Counted from the first letter of the stretch, positions 40,138 to 50,119 are shown. The stretch is DNA of 64,000 nt from Citrobacter farmeri (GCF_019048065.1 NZ_CP077291.1:2976001-3040000), one strand, 5' to 3'. Translations and numbers: made by a program. Notes: a model not told the origin generated them from the letters alone.

Positions 40138-41088
40138 ATGTCACAGATTACTGATAATACCTTTTACACTTCAGACGTTGCGTCCCCTTTACAATTATTT
40201 ATGCGCCTGACGCGTGGTCAATTACTGCCAGGTAAATTCTGGCGGAAGGCCAGCTTTCGCCGTAAGTTTTTAATTCGCTCGCTGCTGATGCCGAGAGCCA
40301 CCCGTCAACTGCTGGAAAATCTGACCCAGTGGCCTGAGCTGAATACGTTACTGACACGGCAGCCCCGGTTACCTATCCGCCTGCACCGCCCGTATATGGC
40401 CGTGAATATTAAACGCGATACCGCGCTGACCGCGCTCTGTAGCCATTATGACCTGCTGCGTCAGTTATTCAGCCGCGAACAACTGGCTCGTTATTTAAGT
40501 CAGAACGGCCTCAACCTGGCAAAATTTGAGGCCAAAGACGGTGCATCATTCCAGCTGGATTTAGTCAGTCTGGTTTCGCTGGATAAAGAAGGTGAAAGTA
40601 CCGTCGTGATCCGCGACGATCGAATGCGTATTCTGGCAGAGATTACCTTCACATTCTGCACGTTAAACGGAAAACGCACCCTGTTTATTGGGGGCTTGCA
40701 GGGCGCGGCGAATGATGTTCCGCATGAGGTCATTCAGCAGGCCACCAAAGCCTGTTACGGCTTGTTCCCCAAAAGAGTGGTGATGGAGGCGCTGTGTCAG
40801 TTTGCGCATATCGCCAGAGCGGAGCAGATTCTGGCGGTCAGCAACGCTGTACATGTTTATCGCAGTTGGCGCTATATGGACAAAAAAACGCAAATGCATG
40901 CTGACTACGACGCCTTCTGGACGTCCCTGGGCGGTGAAATAACGGAGGGGGAATATTTTTCTCTACCGCTCACCATTGCGCGGAAAAGCGAGGCGGATAT
41001 CGCCAGTAAAAAACGGGCTGAATACCGCCGTCGCTACGCGCTGCTCGACAGCGTCGCCACACAGGTTCCCCAGCGCTTACAGGACTAA
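40138..41088 (+). CDS. ybjX: YbjX, VirK-family (DUF535) protein
   Basis: YbjX belongs to the DUF535/VirK family. Members are PhoP-regulated and have been connected to outer-membrane stress and antimicrobial peptide resistance; the biochemical activity is unknown. From the ATG at 40138 (MSQITDNTFYTSD) the product has 316 residues. In-frame alternatives are ATG 40132 and TTG 40081. I prefer 40138 because GCGGA lies 8 bases before it, but the start is uncertain. The conserved core is QLFMRLTRGQLLPGKFWRKASFRRKFLIRSLLMPRAT. Its TAA overlaps the convergent ybjD stop. Confidence 0.88.
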   Translation: MSQITDNTFYTSDVASPLQLFMRLTRGQLLPGKFWRKASFRRKFLIRSLLMPRATRQLLENLTQWPELNTLLTRQPRLPIRLHRPYMAVNIKRDTALTALCSHYDLLRQLFSREQLARYLSQNGLNLAKFEAKDGASFQLDLVSLVSLDKEGESTVVIRDDRMRILAEITFTFCTLNGKRTLFIGGLQGAANDVPHEVIQQATKACYGLFPKRVVMEALCQFAHIARAEQILAVSNAVHVYRSWRYMDKKTQMHADYDAFWTSLGGEITEGEYFSLPLTIARKSEADIASKKRAEYRRRYALLDSVATQVPQRLQD

Positions 41089-42743
41089 TCCGCTCTGCCG
41101 CGTGCCAGCCACAGCACCCGGGAGAACATTTTTCTCAGCAGCGTCGGCACCGCATCTACACCCCGCCGCCCGGCTTCCATCGCCACTTCGATGGCTAAGT
41201 CGGGCTTCGATGAGCGATGGATCGCCTTCGAAATGATTTTACGCATATTCATCGGCACATTTTCCGGGATTTGCGCCACCCGGTGAAAGACATCAGAAAA
41301 CCCCTGCCGGTACATAAAGTGTTCCATATCCAGGGCAGGCAACGCGGTCAGATGTTCACGCTCCTCCTCCCGGTCGTCATTCAGCAGACTTCGCACCGTG
41401 GCGGCGTATTTTTTCCCGGCTTCATCGCCATCCACCAGCACGTGCCACTCAATACCCATCCGTCGGGCGAATTTCACCAACGGCTTAAGACCGGACTGCG
41501 CAAATTCGATCACCTTAATCCCTTCGGCATCAAAGTGATGACCGCACTGGCGAGCCAGTTCGTTAATCACCCAGGTTTCTGTTTCTCCCTCTACCAGCAG
41601 CCAGCAGCGGGCAAATAGCGAAGAGGCGCGATTAAAGCGAATGTGAAACGCAATGCGTCGGCCATCCTCTGCGCTTAGTCCCCCCGGCCCAAGACGCCAG
41701 GCCGCCACGCGCGAAGACTCACGCACCAGACGACAGACATGTTCCACAGGGGTCAGCGAGAGCAGCTCGCCCGAGTTGGTGGTGGTGATGCGCTGAAGCG
41801 GCAGCAGATTCAGCAACTGCCACGCCACTGACAGCATGATGGGATGCAGACGCGTTTCCGGGTCTTCCACCAATAGCAACGGCCTGGCGTCTTTATGCAG
41901 TCTGACCGTCCCCTTCGCCTGCAACAGCGTGGAGAACAGCCCCAGCAGAATCACCCGATGAGTACGCCCGCCCGGTTTGTCAATCATCCGGTTGATGATA
42001 TCGAGATAACGCCAGCTTCGCTGTTCGTTGGTGGATCGTCGGCGCATTAAGCGGTGGCGGGACTGCGACGTGCCCTGCTCGGTAAAATAGTGCTCCAGCA
42101 GTTGCACCATCGCCGAGAGTCCCTGGCGAATCTGTCCATCGGTGAGATTCTGTGGGCGCATCGCCAGCTCGCGGGCGAGAAAATCCAGTTGCCGGGCAGT
42201 GACCTCAACGTCGTCGACCTCCGGCACGGTACCGTTACGGATGCGGCGCATAAACCGCGCATCACGTAAGCGCAGTACCGGCATCAGGCGCACCAGATGT
42301 CGCGCCTGCTCGTTGATATCGTCCACCGCCAGCGGATGCCCATCGCCATCGAGAAAACTGCGCAGCGTCATCACGCTGCCGTCTTCCCCGCTTTCGCCTT
42401 CAAGGCGATAAAAGATGCGCTGAAAACCATCGTGGCACGGTGCCCAGCATGCCTCCAGAGACCGGTAGCGGCGAACCCGGTAGCGCCCAGGTTGCGATTC
42501 GCGAAACGTCAGCACGATATGCAGGTGATGTTCACGGCCTTTCATATCGCCAGGGGGAAACCAGAAATCGTCACGGTCAAAATGATACAGTTCTGATTCG
42601 GGTGACAACAGCAGCGTTAACGCATCCAGTAAACTTGATTTACCCCAGGCATTCTCACCAATCAGGACGTTGTTCTGCTCGAGCATCAACGACAGTCGAT
42701 TGATACCGCGAAAACCCACTATCTCAACGCGTTCGAGAATCAT
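41085..42743 (-). CDS. ybjD: YbjD, OLD-family ATPase with TOPRIM domain
   Basis: YbjD is an OLD-family (overcoming-lysogenisation-defect) protein: an N-terminal ABC-type ATPase joined to a C-terminal TOPRIM nuclease domain. The 552 residues equal E. coli YbjD. Walker A is LIGENAWGKSSLLDAL near residue 32. The Walker B-like LLLVEDPETRLHP is mid-protein. TOPRIM residues are LLVEGETETWVI and later EWHVLVDGDEAGKKYA. The E. coli protein has no firmly established role; family members act in phage defence or DNA repair. It stands alone and its stop overlaps that of ybjX. Confidence 0.93.
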   Translation of the reverse strand: MILERVEIVGFRGINRLSLMLEQNNVLIGENAWGKSSLLDALTLLLSPESELYHFDRDDFWFPPGDMKGREHHLHIVLTFRESQPGRYRVRRYRSLEACWAPCHDGFQRIFYRLEGESGEDGSVMTLRSFLDGDGHPLAVDDINEQARHLVRLMPVLRLRDARFMRRIRNGTVPEVDDVEVTARQLDFLARELAMRPQNLTDGQIRQGLSAMVQLLEHYFTEQGTSQSRHRLMRRRSTNEQRSWRYLDIINRMIDKPGGRTHRVILLGLFSTLLQAKGTVRLHKDARPLLLVEDPETRLHPIMLSVAWQLLNLLPLQRITTTNSGELLSLTPVEHVCRLVRESSRVAAWRLGPGGLSAEDGRRIAFHIRFNRASSLFARCWLLVEGETETWVINELARQCGHHFDAEGIKVIEFAQSGLKPLVKFARRMGIEWHVLVDGDEAGKKYAATVRSLLNDDREEEREHLTALPALDMEHFMYRQGFSDVFHRVAQIPENVPMNMRKIISKAIHRSSKPDLAIEVAMEAGRRGVDAVPTLLRKMFSRVLWLARGRAD

Positions 42744-43155
42744 GTTTCCTCCAGAAAATCTTCACCTTCCCTTTATGCTCCTCGCAGTATAACTGCAAAA
42801 CCCGGCGCAGGACGTGATAGGGATATTATTACGCAGGCTAACTGTGCGAAGGGTGAACGATTTATTCTTTTTCTTTCATTCGTAATACACACCAGGCAAG
42901 TTTGGCAGGACGAAAATAAATCCGTTTGCGTCAACCCTCTTTCATATAACTATGCGCTACACTTTCCCCTAAGAGAAATCTATGGAAGGAATGACGCCGC
43001 ATTGCCCTAAATCAAACTAACCGGTTTTATTTGACTAGAGAACGGATGACGATCGTTTTTAAAATAGCGAGCTATTTATTTTGTCGTCATTCAGGCAGAC
43101 AATAAATATTGATTACCGCAATTCTTTTGTGGTTATTTTTTACATTGAGGTGGAT
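42744..43155. promoter_or_regulatory. ybjD-aqpZ divergent intergenic region (no gene)
   Basis: These 412 bases contain the divergent promoters of ybjD and aqpZ and no supported gene. The aqpZ frame extends upstream to 43081 without a plausible N-terminus. I see no well-matched operator. Confidence 0.45.
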
Positions 43156-43851
43156 ATGTTCAGAAAATTAGCAGCCGAATGTTTTGGTACATTCTGGCTT
43201 GTTTTTGGTGGCTGCGGCAGCGCCGTACTGGCAGCAGCGTTTCCGGAATTAGGTATTGGTTTTGCGGGTGTCGCACTGGCATTCGGCCTGACCGTATTAA
43301 CGATGGCCTTTGCCGTCGGTCATATTTCCGGCGGACATTTTAACCCGGCGGTGACATTAGGCTTATGGGCCGGCGGTCGTTTTCCGGCAAAAGAGGTCAT
43401 TGGCTACATTATTGCTCAGGTGGTGGGCGGTATTATTGCAGCAGCGGTACTGTATCTGATTGCCAGCGGTCAAGCAGGCTTTGATGCGACGGCCAGCGGT
43501 TTCGCCTCCAACGGTTACGGCGAGCATTCACCGGGCGGTTACTCCATGCTGTCGGCGATTGTTATCGAAATCGTGCTGACTGCCGGTTTCCTGCTGGTGA
43601 TCCACGGTGCCACTGACAAACACGCACCGGCAGGGTTTGCGCCAATCGCTATCGGTCTGGCATTGACTCTGATCCACCTCATCAGTATTCCGGTGACCAA
43701 TACGTCGGTTAACCCGGCACGTAGCACCGCGGTCGCCATCTTCCAGGGCGGTTGGGCGTTAGAACAACTGTGGCTGTTCTGGGTGATGCCGATTATTGGC
43801 GGTATTCTTGGTGGTCTTATTTACCGTACGCTGCTCGAAAAACGCGATTAA
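43156..43851 (+). CDS. aqpZ: Aquaporin Z
   Basis: AqpZ is the tetrameric inner-membrane water channel. The 231 residues equal E. coli AqpZ. Six membrane segments and both pore half-helices are present, with NPA motifs in [11 protein letters not shown] and [12 protein letters not shown]. The start at 43156 ([13 protein letters not shown]) follows TTGAGGTGGAT and matches E. coli. It is monocistronic, followed by hairpins and a REP-like element before lysO. Confidence 0.97.
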   Translation: MFRKLAAECFGTFWLVFGGCGSAVLAAAFPELGIGFAGVALAFGLTVLTMAFAVGHISGGHFNPAVTLGLWAGGRFPAKEVIGYIIAQVVGGIIAAAVLYLIASGQAGFDATASGFASNGYGEHSPGGYSMLSAIVIEIVLTAGFLLVIHGATDKHAPAGFAPIAIGLALTLIHLISIPVTNTSVNPARSTAVAIFQGGWALEQLWLFWVMPIIGGILGGLIYRTLLEKRD

Positions 43852-43897
43852 TGTCAGAAAGCCCGACGGCACATGTCCGCAGGGCTAAACACGCTTC

Positions 43898-43931
43898 AGC
43901 CGGATAAGGCATCGTCCCTGTCCGGCTTTTA
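43898..43931 (+). terminator. REP-like terminator between aqpZ and lysO
   Basis: AGCCGGA and TCCGGCT arms flank TAAGGCATCGTCCCTG and are followed by TTTT. The stem sequence is of REP type. A second, T-less hairpin (AGCCC at 43860 and GGGCT at 43882) lies closer to the aqpZ stop. Confidence 0.75.
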
Positions 43932-44008
43932 TTTTGCATCTTTACTGAACCCGCGTTATTGGGTAGTGTCATGGCGCTGTCTCGCTAATTCAAAGGACCC
44001 GGCTGTTC

Positions 44009-44908
44009 ATGTTTTCAGGACTTCTCATCATTCTGCTCCCGCTGATAGCAGGTTATCTCATTCCGCTTCGGCACACCGCGGCATTAAAACTGATCAATCG
44101 GCTCTTAAGCTGGATGGTGTATCTGATTCTCTTTTTTATGGGGATCAGCCTGGCTTTTTTAGATAATCTGGCGAGCAACCTGCTGGCGATATTTCACTAT
44201 TCTGCCGTCAGTATTACCGTTATTTTGCTGTGTAATATTGCTGCATTATTGTGGCTGGAACGCGCGTTACCCTGGCGGCATCATCACCAGCAGGAAAAAC
44301 TGCCCTCTCGTATCGCGATGGCGCTTGAATCGCTGAAGCTGTGCGGCGTGGTGGTGGTCGGCTTTTTGTTAGGGCTAAGCGGCCTGCCCATTTTGCAGCA
44401 CGCCACGGAAGCGAGCGAATATACGCTGATCCTGTTACTGCTGCTGGTGGGGATCCAGTTACGCAATAGCGGCATGACGTTAAAGCAGATCGTTCTGAAC
44501 CGGCGAGGCATGATTGTGGCGGTTGTGGTCGTCGCGAGTTCCATGATTGGCGGCCTGATTAATGCGCTGATTCTCGACCTGCCAATGAAAACCGCGCTGG
44601 CGATGGCGTCAGGTTTTGGCTGGTACTCCCTTTCTGGTATTTTGCTGACCGAAGCCTACGGTCCGGTGATCGGCAGCGCTGCATTCTTTAACGATTTGGC
44701 GCGCGAACTGCTTGCTATCATGCTGATTCCGGGTCTGGTTCGCCGCAGTCGTTCTACCGCACTGGGGTTGTGCGGGGCGACGTCGATGGATTTCACACTA
44801 CCGGTGTTACAGCGTACCGGTGGGCTGGAGATGGTTCCGGCGGCGATTGTCCACGGCTTTGTTCTCAGTTTGTTAGTGCCCATTTTGATGGCCTTTTTCT
44901 CCGCTTAA
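44009..44908 (+). CDS. lysO: L-lysine exporter LysO
   Basis: LysO (formerly YbjE) exports lysine and toxic analogues and is ArgP-regulated in E. coli. The 299-residue product equals E. coli length. It carries about eight hydrophobic segments and the family pattern SGFGWYSLSGILLTEAYGPVIGSAAFFNDLARE, with conserved acidic residues in the membrane part. The start is ATG 44009 (MFSGLLIILLPL). hcp follows 144 bases later with its own promoter. Confidence 0.95.
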   Translation: MFSGLLIILLPLIAGYLIPLRHTAALKLINRLLSWMVYLILFFMGISLAFLDNLASNLLAIFHYSAVSITVILLCNIAALLWLERALPWRHHHQQEKLPSRIAMALESLKLCGVVVVGFLLGLSGLPILQHATEASEYTLILLLLLVGIQLRNSGMTLKQIVLNRRGMIVAVVVVASSMIGGLINALILDLPMKTALAMASGFGWYSLSGILLTEAYGPVIGSAAFFNDLARELLAIMLIPGLVRRSRSTALGLCGATSMDFTLPVLQRTGGLEMVPAAIVHGFVLSLLVPILMAFFSA

Positions 44909-44942
44909 CTCCCTCTTTGGCGGTAGGCTTCTGCCGCCAAAA

Positions 44943-44956
44943 TTGCGCTAAATCAA
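44943..44956 (+). promoter_or_regulatory. FNR-type box upstream of hcp
   Basis: TTGCG-CTAA-ATCAA keeps 8 of 10 consensus bases of the FNR site. It lies about 110 bases before the hcp start codon. E. coli hcp is activated by FNR from an upstream site near -72.5, and the spacing here is compatible. Confidence 0.55.
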
Positions 44957-45015
44957 TCTCCCTGTAAATTGTATCAGAAATACCTTTTCTCCCTTTGCAC
45001 ACAGGCATAACCTTA

Positions 45016-45038
45016 AACATGCATATTAAATATAACTT
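45016..45038 (+). promoter_or_regulatory. NsrR-type operator upstream of hcp
   Basis: Two 11-base arms, AACATGCATAT and AAATATAACTT, separated by one T, resemble the NsrR palindrome (AAGATGCATTT, one base, AAATGCATCTT), with two and four mismatches. It overlaps the expected transcription start, which suits repression relieved by nitric oxide as known for E. coli hcp-hcr. Confidence 0.6.
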
Positions 45039-45052
45039 TAAAAGGTGTGATC

Positions 45053-46705
45053 ATGTTTTGTGTGCAATGTGAACAAACCATCCGTACTCCGGCAGGAAAC
45101 GGCTGCTCTTACGCGCAGGGTATGTGCGGTAAAACGGCTGAAACCTCTGATTTGCAGGATCTGCTGATTGCCTCCCTACAAGGTCTGTCTGCATGGGCGG
45201 CTAAAGCGCGTGAATATGGCATTATTAATCATGACGTTGATAACTTTGCGCCGCGTGCATTCTTCTCCACGCTGACCAACGTTAACTTCGATTCCCCACG
45301 TATCGTCGGCTATGCCCGCGACGCTATCGCGATGCGTGAAGCGCTGAAAGCCCAGTGCCTGAGCATTGACGCCAATGCGCACTGCGACAACCCAATGGCT
45401 GACCTGCAACTGGTCAGCGACGATCTGGGCGACCTGCAACGTCAGGCTGCCGAATTTACCCCAAACAAAGACAAAGCCGCCATTGGCGAAAATATTCTTG
45501 GCCTACGTTTGCTGTGCCTGTACGGCCTGAAAGGTGCCGCCGCTTATATGGAACACGCGCATGTTCTCGGTCAATACGACAACGACATCTACGCGCAGTA
45601 CCATAAAATTATGGCGTGGCTGGGCACCTGGCCTTCCGACATGAACGCTCTGCTGGAGTGCTCAATGGAAATCGGCCAGATGAACTTCAAAGTGATGAGC
45701 ATTCTGGATGCGGGCGAAACCACCAAATACGGTCACCCGACGCCAACCCAGGTCAATGTCAAAGCGACCGAAGGTAAATGCATTCTGATCTCCGGTCACG
45801 ACCTGAAAGATCTGTATAACCTGCTGGAACAAACTGAAGGCACCGGTGTTAACGTCTATACCCACGGTGAAATGTTACCGGCGCATGGCTACCCGGAACT
45901 GCGCAAGTTCAAACATCTGATTGGTAACTACGGCAGTGGCTGGCAGAACCAGCAGGTCGAATTTGCCCGCTTCCCGGGACCAATCGTGATGACCTCAAAC
46001 TGCATCATCGACCCGACCGTCGGCGCATACGATGACCGTATCTGGACCCGCAGCATTGTCGGTTGGCCGGGTGTAAGCCACCTGGAAGGCGACGACTTCG
46101 GTCCGGTTATCGCCCAGGCGCAGCAAATGGCAGGCTTCCCGTACAGCGAAATTCCGCATCTGATCACCGTCGGTTTTGGCCGTCAGACCCTGCTGGGTGC
46201 AGCGGACACGCTGATCGATCTGGTGAGCCGCGAAAAACTGCGTCATATCTTCCTTGTCGGCGGCTGTGACGGCGCACGTGGCGAACGTAACTACTTCACC
46301 GATTTCGCTACCAGCGTACCGGACGACTGTCTGATCCTGACCCTTGCCTGCGGTAAATACCGCTTCAACAAGCTGGAGTTCGGCGATATCGAAGGTCTGC
46401 CGCGTCTGGTGGATGCGGGTCAGTGTAATGATGCCTACTCCGCCATCATTCTGGCGGTGACGCTGGCAGAGAAACTGGGCTGCGGCGTGAATGACCTGCC
46501 ACTGTCTCTGGTGCTCTCCTGGTTCGAACAAAAAGCGATTGTCATTCTGCTGACCCTGCTCTCCCTGGGTGTGAAAAACATCGTGACCGGTCCAACCGCG
46601 CCAGGCTTCTTTACACCAGATCTGCTGGCGGTACTCAACGAGAAATTCGGTCTGCGTTCTGTGACCACCGTTGAAGAAGACATGAAGCAGTTGCTGAGCG
46701 CGTAA
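45053..46705 (+). CDS. hcp: Hydroxylamine reductase (hybrid-cluster protein)
   Basis: Hcp protects against nitrosative stress in anaerobic cells. It reduces nitric oxide (and hydroxylamine in vitro) and has been linked to protein S-nitrosylation. The 550 residues equal E. coli length. The N-terminal cysteine motif (Cys3, Cys6, Cys18, Cys25; CVQCEQ to GMCG) binds the cubane cluster. Hybrid-cluster ligands lie in the C-terminal half ([18 protein letters not shown] and DAGQCNDAY). I use ATG 45053, as in E. coli, preceded by AAAGGTGTG; a GTG at 45047 adds two residues. hcr follows after 11 bases. Confidence 0.97.
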   Translation: MFCVQCEQTIRTPAGNGCSYAQGMCGKTAETSDLQDLLIASLQGLSAWAAKAREYGIINHDVDNFAPRAFFSTLTNVNFDSPRIVGYARDAIAMREALKAQCLSIDANAHCDNPMADLQLVSDDLGDLQRQAAEFTPNKDKAAIGENILGLRLLCLYGLKGAAAYMEHAHVLGQYDNDIYAQYHKIMAWLGTWPSDMNALLECSMEIGQMNFKVMSILDAGETTKYGHPTPTQVNVKATEGKCILISGHDLKDLYNLLEQTEGTGVNVYTHGEMLPAHGYPELRKFKHLIGNYGSGWQNQQVEFARFPGPIVMTSNCIIDPTVGAYDDRIWTRSIVGWPGVSHLEGDDFGPVIAQAQQMAGFPYSEIPHLITVGFGRQTLLGAADTLIDLVSREKLRHIFLVGGCDGARGERNYFTDFATSVPDDCLILTLACGKYRFNKLEFGDIEGLPRLVDAGQCNDAYSAIILAVTLAEKLGCGVNDLPLSLVLSWFEQKAIVILLTLLSLGVKNIVTGPTAPGFFTPDLLAVLNEKFGLRSVTTVEEDMKQLLSA

Positions 46706-46716
46706 GGAGTTAAGAC

Positions 46717-47685
46717 ATGACAATGCCAACTAATCAGTGCCCATGGCGGATGCAGGTTCATCACATCCATCAGGAAACGCCGGATGTATGGACAATTTCG
46801 TTGCTGTGCCACGACTATTATCCGTATCGCGCCGGGCAGTATGCACTGGTGAGCGTGCGTAATTCAGCGGATACACTGCGTGCCTACACCCTCTCCTCAA
46901 CGCCGGGCGTCAGTGAATACATTACGCTGACCGTTCGTCGGATTGATGACGGTGCAGGCTCACAGTGGTTAACCCGCGACGTGAAGCGCGGCGACTACCT
47001 CTGGTTGTCCGATGCGATGGGCGATTTCACCTGCGAAGATAAAGCCGATGATAAGTTCCTGATGCTGGCGGCCGGTTGTGGCGTCACACCGATCATGTCG
47101 ATGCGTCGCTGGTTGGCAAAGTACCGTCCGCATGCGGATGTCCAGGTTATCTTCAACGTGCGTTCGCCGCAGGATGTCATTTTCGCTGAAGAGTGGCGTC
47201 AGTATCCGGTTACACTGGTGGCGGAAAACAACGCCACTGACGGCTTCGTGGCCGGTCGCCTGACCACCGAGCTGCTACAGCAGGTACCGGATCTGACCTC
47301 CCGCACGGTGATGACCTGTGGCCCGGCGCCATATATGGATCTGGTTGAAGAGGAAGTGAAAGCGCTGGGCGTGACGCGCTTCTTTAAAGAGAAGTTCTTC
47401 ACCCCGGTGGCAGACGCGGCAACCAGCGGCCTGAAATTTACTAAACTGCAGCCGGCGAATGAATTTTACGCGCCGGTCGGTACGACGCTGCTGGATGCGC
47501 TGGAAAGCAACAAGGTACCGATCACCGTTGCCTGCCGCGCGGGCGTCTGTGGTTGCTGTAAAACCAAAGTGGTTTCCGGTGAGTATACCGTCAGCAGCAC
47601 CATGACGCTGACCGATAGCGAAATCGCCGAAGGCTACGTGCTGGCCTGTTCCTGCCATCCGCAGAGTGACCTGGTTCTCGCCTGA
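46717..47685 (+). CDS. hcr: NADH oxidoreductase Hcr (Hcp reductase)
   Basis: Hcr passes electrons from NADH to Hcp. The 322 residues equal E. coli. A flavin-binding barrel (RAYTLSSTPG) and NAD-binding domain (AAGCGVTPIMSM, MTCGPAPYM) are followed by a C-terminal 2Fe-2S ferredoxin domain (CRAGVCGCCKTKVVSGEY and a later CSC). The ATG at 46717 follows TAAGGAGTTAAG, within hcp-hcr. A REP/BIME element lies just after the stop. Confidence 0.97.
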   Translation: MTMPTNQCPWRMQVHHIHQETPDVWTISLLCHDYYPYRAGQYALVSVRNSADTLRAYTLSSTPGVSEYITLTVRRIDDGAGSQWLTRDVKRGDYLWLSDAMGDFTCEDKADDKFLMLAAGCGVTPIMSMRRWLAKYRPHADVQVIFNVRSPQDVIFAEEWRQYPVTLVAENNATDGFVAGRLTTELLQQVPDLTSRTVMTCGPAPYMDLVEEEVKALGVTRFFKEKFFTPVADAATSGLKFTKLQPANEFYAPVGTTLLDALESNKVPITVACRAGVCGCCKTKVVSGEYTVSSTMTLTDSEIAEGYVLACSCHPQSDLVLA

Positions 47686-47693
47686 TAGTAGAT

Positions 47694-47770
47694 TGCCGGA
47701 TGACGCTGCGCTTATCCCGCCTACGAGAGCCATTGTAGGCCGGATAAGGCGTTTACGCCGCCATCCGGCA
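47694..47770. repeat. REP/BIME element between hcr and the doxX-like gene
   Basis: Two REP-type units, one starting GCCGGATGACGCTG and the other running from GGCCGGATAAGG to CCATCCGGC, face each other. This is the classical BIME arrangement. It lies between convergent genes. Confidence 0.85.
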
Positions 47771-47775
47771 ATTCC

Positions 47776-48210
47776 TCACCGCCACGCCGAATTACCGGCA
47801 ACCGAAAACCGTCCCGCCCCTAAAAACGCCACTGCCAGCGCCCCGATAAAGAAATAGACCAGGCTTTCAATCGCCCATGCCCCGGTTTTATCCAGCGCCC
47901 AGGTTTCATTCATCCCGACCATCAGCCACGCTACAATCATGGTGAACGCCAGCACCAACGCCGCCGGACGCGTCAGGATCCCAAGAATAATCAGACAAGG
48001 CGCAATCACTTCCCCCACCAGCACACCGTATGCGATAAAGCCCGGTAGCCCTTTGGCAACCAGCATTCCGCTGATGCCATCAATGCCGGCAAACAGCTTA
48101 TGCAGCCCGTGAAACAACATCAATCCCCCAACCGCCAGGCGTAATAAAAACTTGCCAAAATCCTCGTGCGTCAGCATCCGATTCACTGCATTTAACAATG
48201 TTGTAAGCAT
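47776..48210 (-). CDS. DoxX-family inner-membrane protein
   Basis: This 144-residue protein has four hydrophobic segments and the DoxX family pattern (KFLLRLAVGGLMLFHGLHKLFAGI, PGFIAYGVLVGEVIAPCLIILGILTRPAALVLAFTMIVAW). Members are small membrane proteins with roles proposed in redox or quinone-linked processes; the function here is unknown. It stands alone on the minus strand between hcr and poxB, divergent from poxB. In E. coli K-12, as I recall it, these two genes are adjacent without it. AGGAGTAAACTCAG precedes the ATG. Confidence 0.85.
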   Translation of the reverse strand: MLTTLLNAVNRMLTHEDFGKFLLRLAVGGLMLFHGLHKLFAGIDGISGMLVAKGLPGFIAYGVLVGEVIAPCLIILGILTRPAALVLAFTMIVAWLMVGMNETWALDKTGAWAIESLVYFFIGALAVAFLGAGRFSVAGNSAWR

Positions 48211-48320
48211 CTGAGTTTACTCCTGGTTCGCCCTGATTTTTTTCACGCTACGCGTTATCCCCCCTGAAAGAAAGCTGCTGAAAATAAGGGGGTGCCACGC
48301 AGCGTAATCAGTATCTTCAT

Positions 48321-48329
48321 CTAAACTTG
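48321..48329 (+). promoter_or_regulatory. Possible sigma-S-type -10 of poxB
   Basis: CTAAACTTG resembles the sigma-S extended -10 (CTATACT). It lies about 35 bases before the poxB ATG. poxB of E. coli is strongly RpoS-dependent. Only one mismatch to the core is seen, but this is a short motif. Confidence 0.4.
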
Positions 48330-48362
48330 TAACCGGTATCACAATTAAGGAGATGGAAAACC

Positions 48363-50081
48363 ATGAAACAAACGGTTGCCGCTTTTATTGCTAAAACACT
48401 GGAACAGGCGGGTGTGAAACGTATCTGGGGCGTGACGGGCGATTCGCTGAACGGTCTGAGTGACAGTCTCAATCGCATGGGAACGATTGAGTGGATGTCG
48501 ACCCGTCATGAAGAGGTTGCCGCATTCGCAGCCGGTGCGGAGGCACAACTGACCGGCGAACTGGCGGTTTGTGCAGGTTCATGCGGACCCGGTAACCTGC
48601 ACCTGATCAACGGCCTGTTTGACTGTCATCGTAACCACGTCCCGGTGCTGGCCATCGCCGCCCACATCCCTTCCAGCGAAATTGGCAGCGGGTATTTTCA
48701 GGAAACGCACCCGCAGGAACTGTTCCGCGAATGCAGCCACTATTGCGAGCTGGTTTCCAGCCCTGAACAGATCCCTCAGGTACTGGCGATTGCTATGCGC
48801 AAAGCGGTGCTCAATCGTGGCGTCTCGGTGGTGGTCTTACCGGGCGACGTGGCCTTAAAACCCGCACCAGAAAGCGCCAGTAGCCACTGGTATCACGCGC
48901 CGTTACCGATCGTCACGCCCGCGGAAGAAGAGTTAAGAAAGCTGGCCCAACTGCTGCGCTATTCCAGCAATATCGCCCTGATGTGCGGTAGCGGCTGTGC
49001 GGGGGCGCATAAAGAACTGGTCGAGTTCGCCGCCAAAATTAAAGCCCCTATCGTCCACGCCCTGCGTGGCAAAGAGCATGTTGAATACGACAACCCATAC
49101 GACGTGGGCATGACCGGCCTTATCGGCTTTTCTTCCGGCTTCCATACCATGATGAACGCCGACACGCTGGTGCTGCTTGGAACGCAGTTCCCCTATCGCG
49201 CGTTCTATCCGACCGATGCCAAAATCATTCAGATCGATATCAACCCCGCCAGTCTCGGCGCGCACAGTAAGGTCGATATGGCACTGGTCGGCGATATCAA
49301 AGCCACTCTGAGCGCGCTCCTGCCGCTGGTGGAAGAGAAAACCGAGCGTAAATTCCTGGATAAGGCGTTAAGTGATTATCGCGATGCGCGCAAAGGCCTC
49401 GATGACCTCGCCAAACCCAGCGAAAAGGCAATTCATCCGCAGTACCTGGCGCAGCAAATCAGTCATTTCGCCGCCGATGACGCCATCTTCACCTGCGACG
49501 TGGGTACGCCGACGGTGTGGGCCGCTCGCTACCTGAAAATGAACGGCAAGCGCCGACTGCTGGGCTCGTTTAACCACGGCTCAATGGCTAACGCCATGCC
49601 GCAAGCGCTTGGCGCGCAGGCCACGGCGCCAGGACGTCAGGTGATCGCAATGTGCGGCGATGGCGGATTCAGTATGCTGATGGGAGATTTTCTGTCGGTG
49701 GTCCAGATGAAGCTCCCGGTTAAAATCGTGGTCTTTAACAACAGTGTGCTGGGTTTTGTGGCGATGGAAATGAAGGCTGGTGGTTATCTCACTGATGGTA
49801 CTGAACTGCATGACACCAACTTCGCGCGCATTGCCGAGGCATGTGGCATCACCGGCATTCGGGTTGAAAAAGCCGCCGACGTCGATGAAGCGCTACAGCG
49901 CGCCTTATCCATTGACGGTCCGGTGCTGGTGGATGTGGTTGTCGCAAAAGAGGAACTGGCCATCCCGCCGCAGATCAAACTGGAGCAGGCCAAAGGCTTC
50001 AGCCTGTACATGCTACGCGCCATCATCAGCGGTCGCGGCGATGAGGTGATCGAACTGGCAAAAACCAACTGGCTCAGGTAA
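48363..50081 (+). CDS. poxB: Pyruvate oxidase (ubiquinone-dependent)
   Basis: PoxB is a peripheral membrane flavoprotein that decarboxylates pyruvate to acetate and CO2 and reduces ubiquinone, mainly in stationary phase. The 572 residues equal E. coli. The thiamine-diphosphate motif is [31 protein letters not shown]. The catalytic glutamate is in [15 protein letters not shown]. The C-terminal amphipathic lipid-binding tail is present ([25 protein letters not shown]). AAGGAGATGG precedes the ATG. ltaE and ybjT follow on the same strand. Confidence 0.97.
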   Translation: MKQTVAAFIAKTLEQAGVKRIWGVTGDSLNGLSDSLNRMGTIEWMSTRHEEVAAFAAGAEAQLTGELAVCAGSCGPGNLHLINGLFDCHRNHVPVLAIAAHIPSSEIGSGYFQETHPQELFRECSHYCELVSSPEQIPQVLAIAMRKAVLNRGVSVVVLPGDVALKPAPESASSHWYHAPLPIVTPAEEELRKLAQLLRYSSNIALMCGSGCAGAHKELVEFAAKIKAPIVHALRGKEHVEYDNPYDVGMTGLIGFSSGFHTMMNADTLVLLGTQFPYRAFYPTDAKIIQIDINPASLGAHSKVDMALVGDIKATLSALLPLVEEKTERKFLDKALSDYRDARKGLDDLAKPSEKAIHPQYLAQQISHFAADDAIFTCDVGTPTVWAARYLKMNGKRRLLGSFNHGSMANAMPQALGAQATAPGRQVIAMCGDGGFSMLMGDFLSVVQMKLPVKIVVFNNSVLGFVAMEMKAGGYLTDGTELHDTNFARIAEACGITGIRVEKAADVDEALQRALSIDGPVLVDVVVAKEELAIPPQIKLEQAKGFSLYMLRAIISGRGDEVIELAKTNWLR

Positions 50082-50119
50082 AACAATGCACATCGCCTTT
50101 CAAACAATAGGGATGTGCA

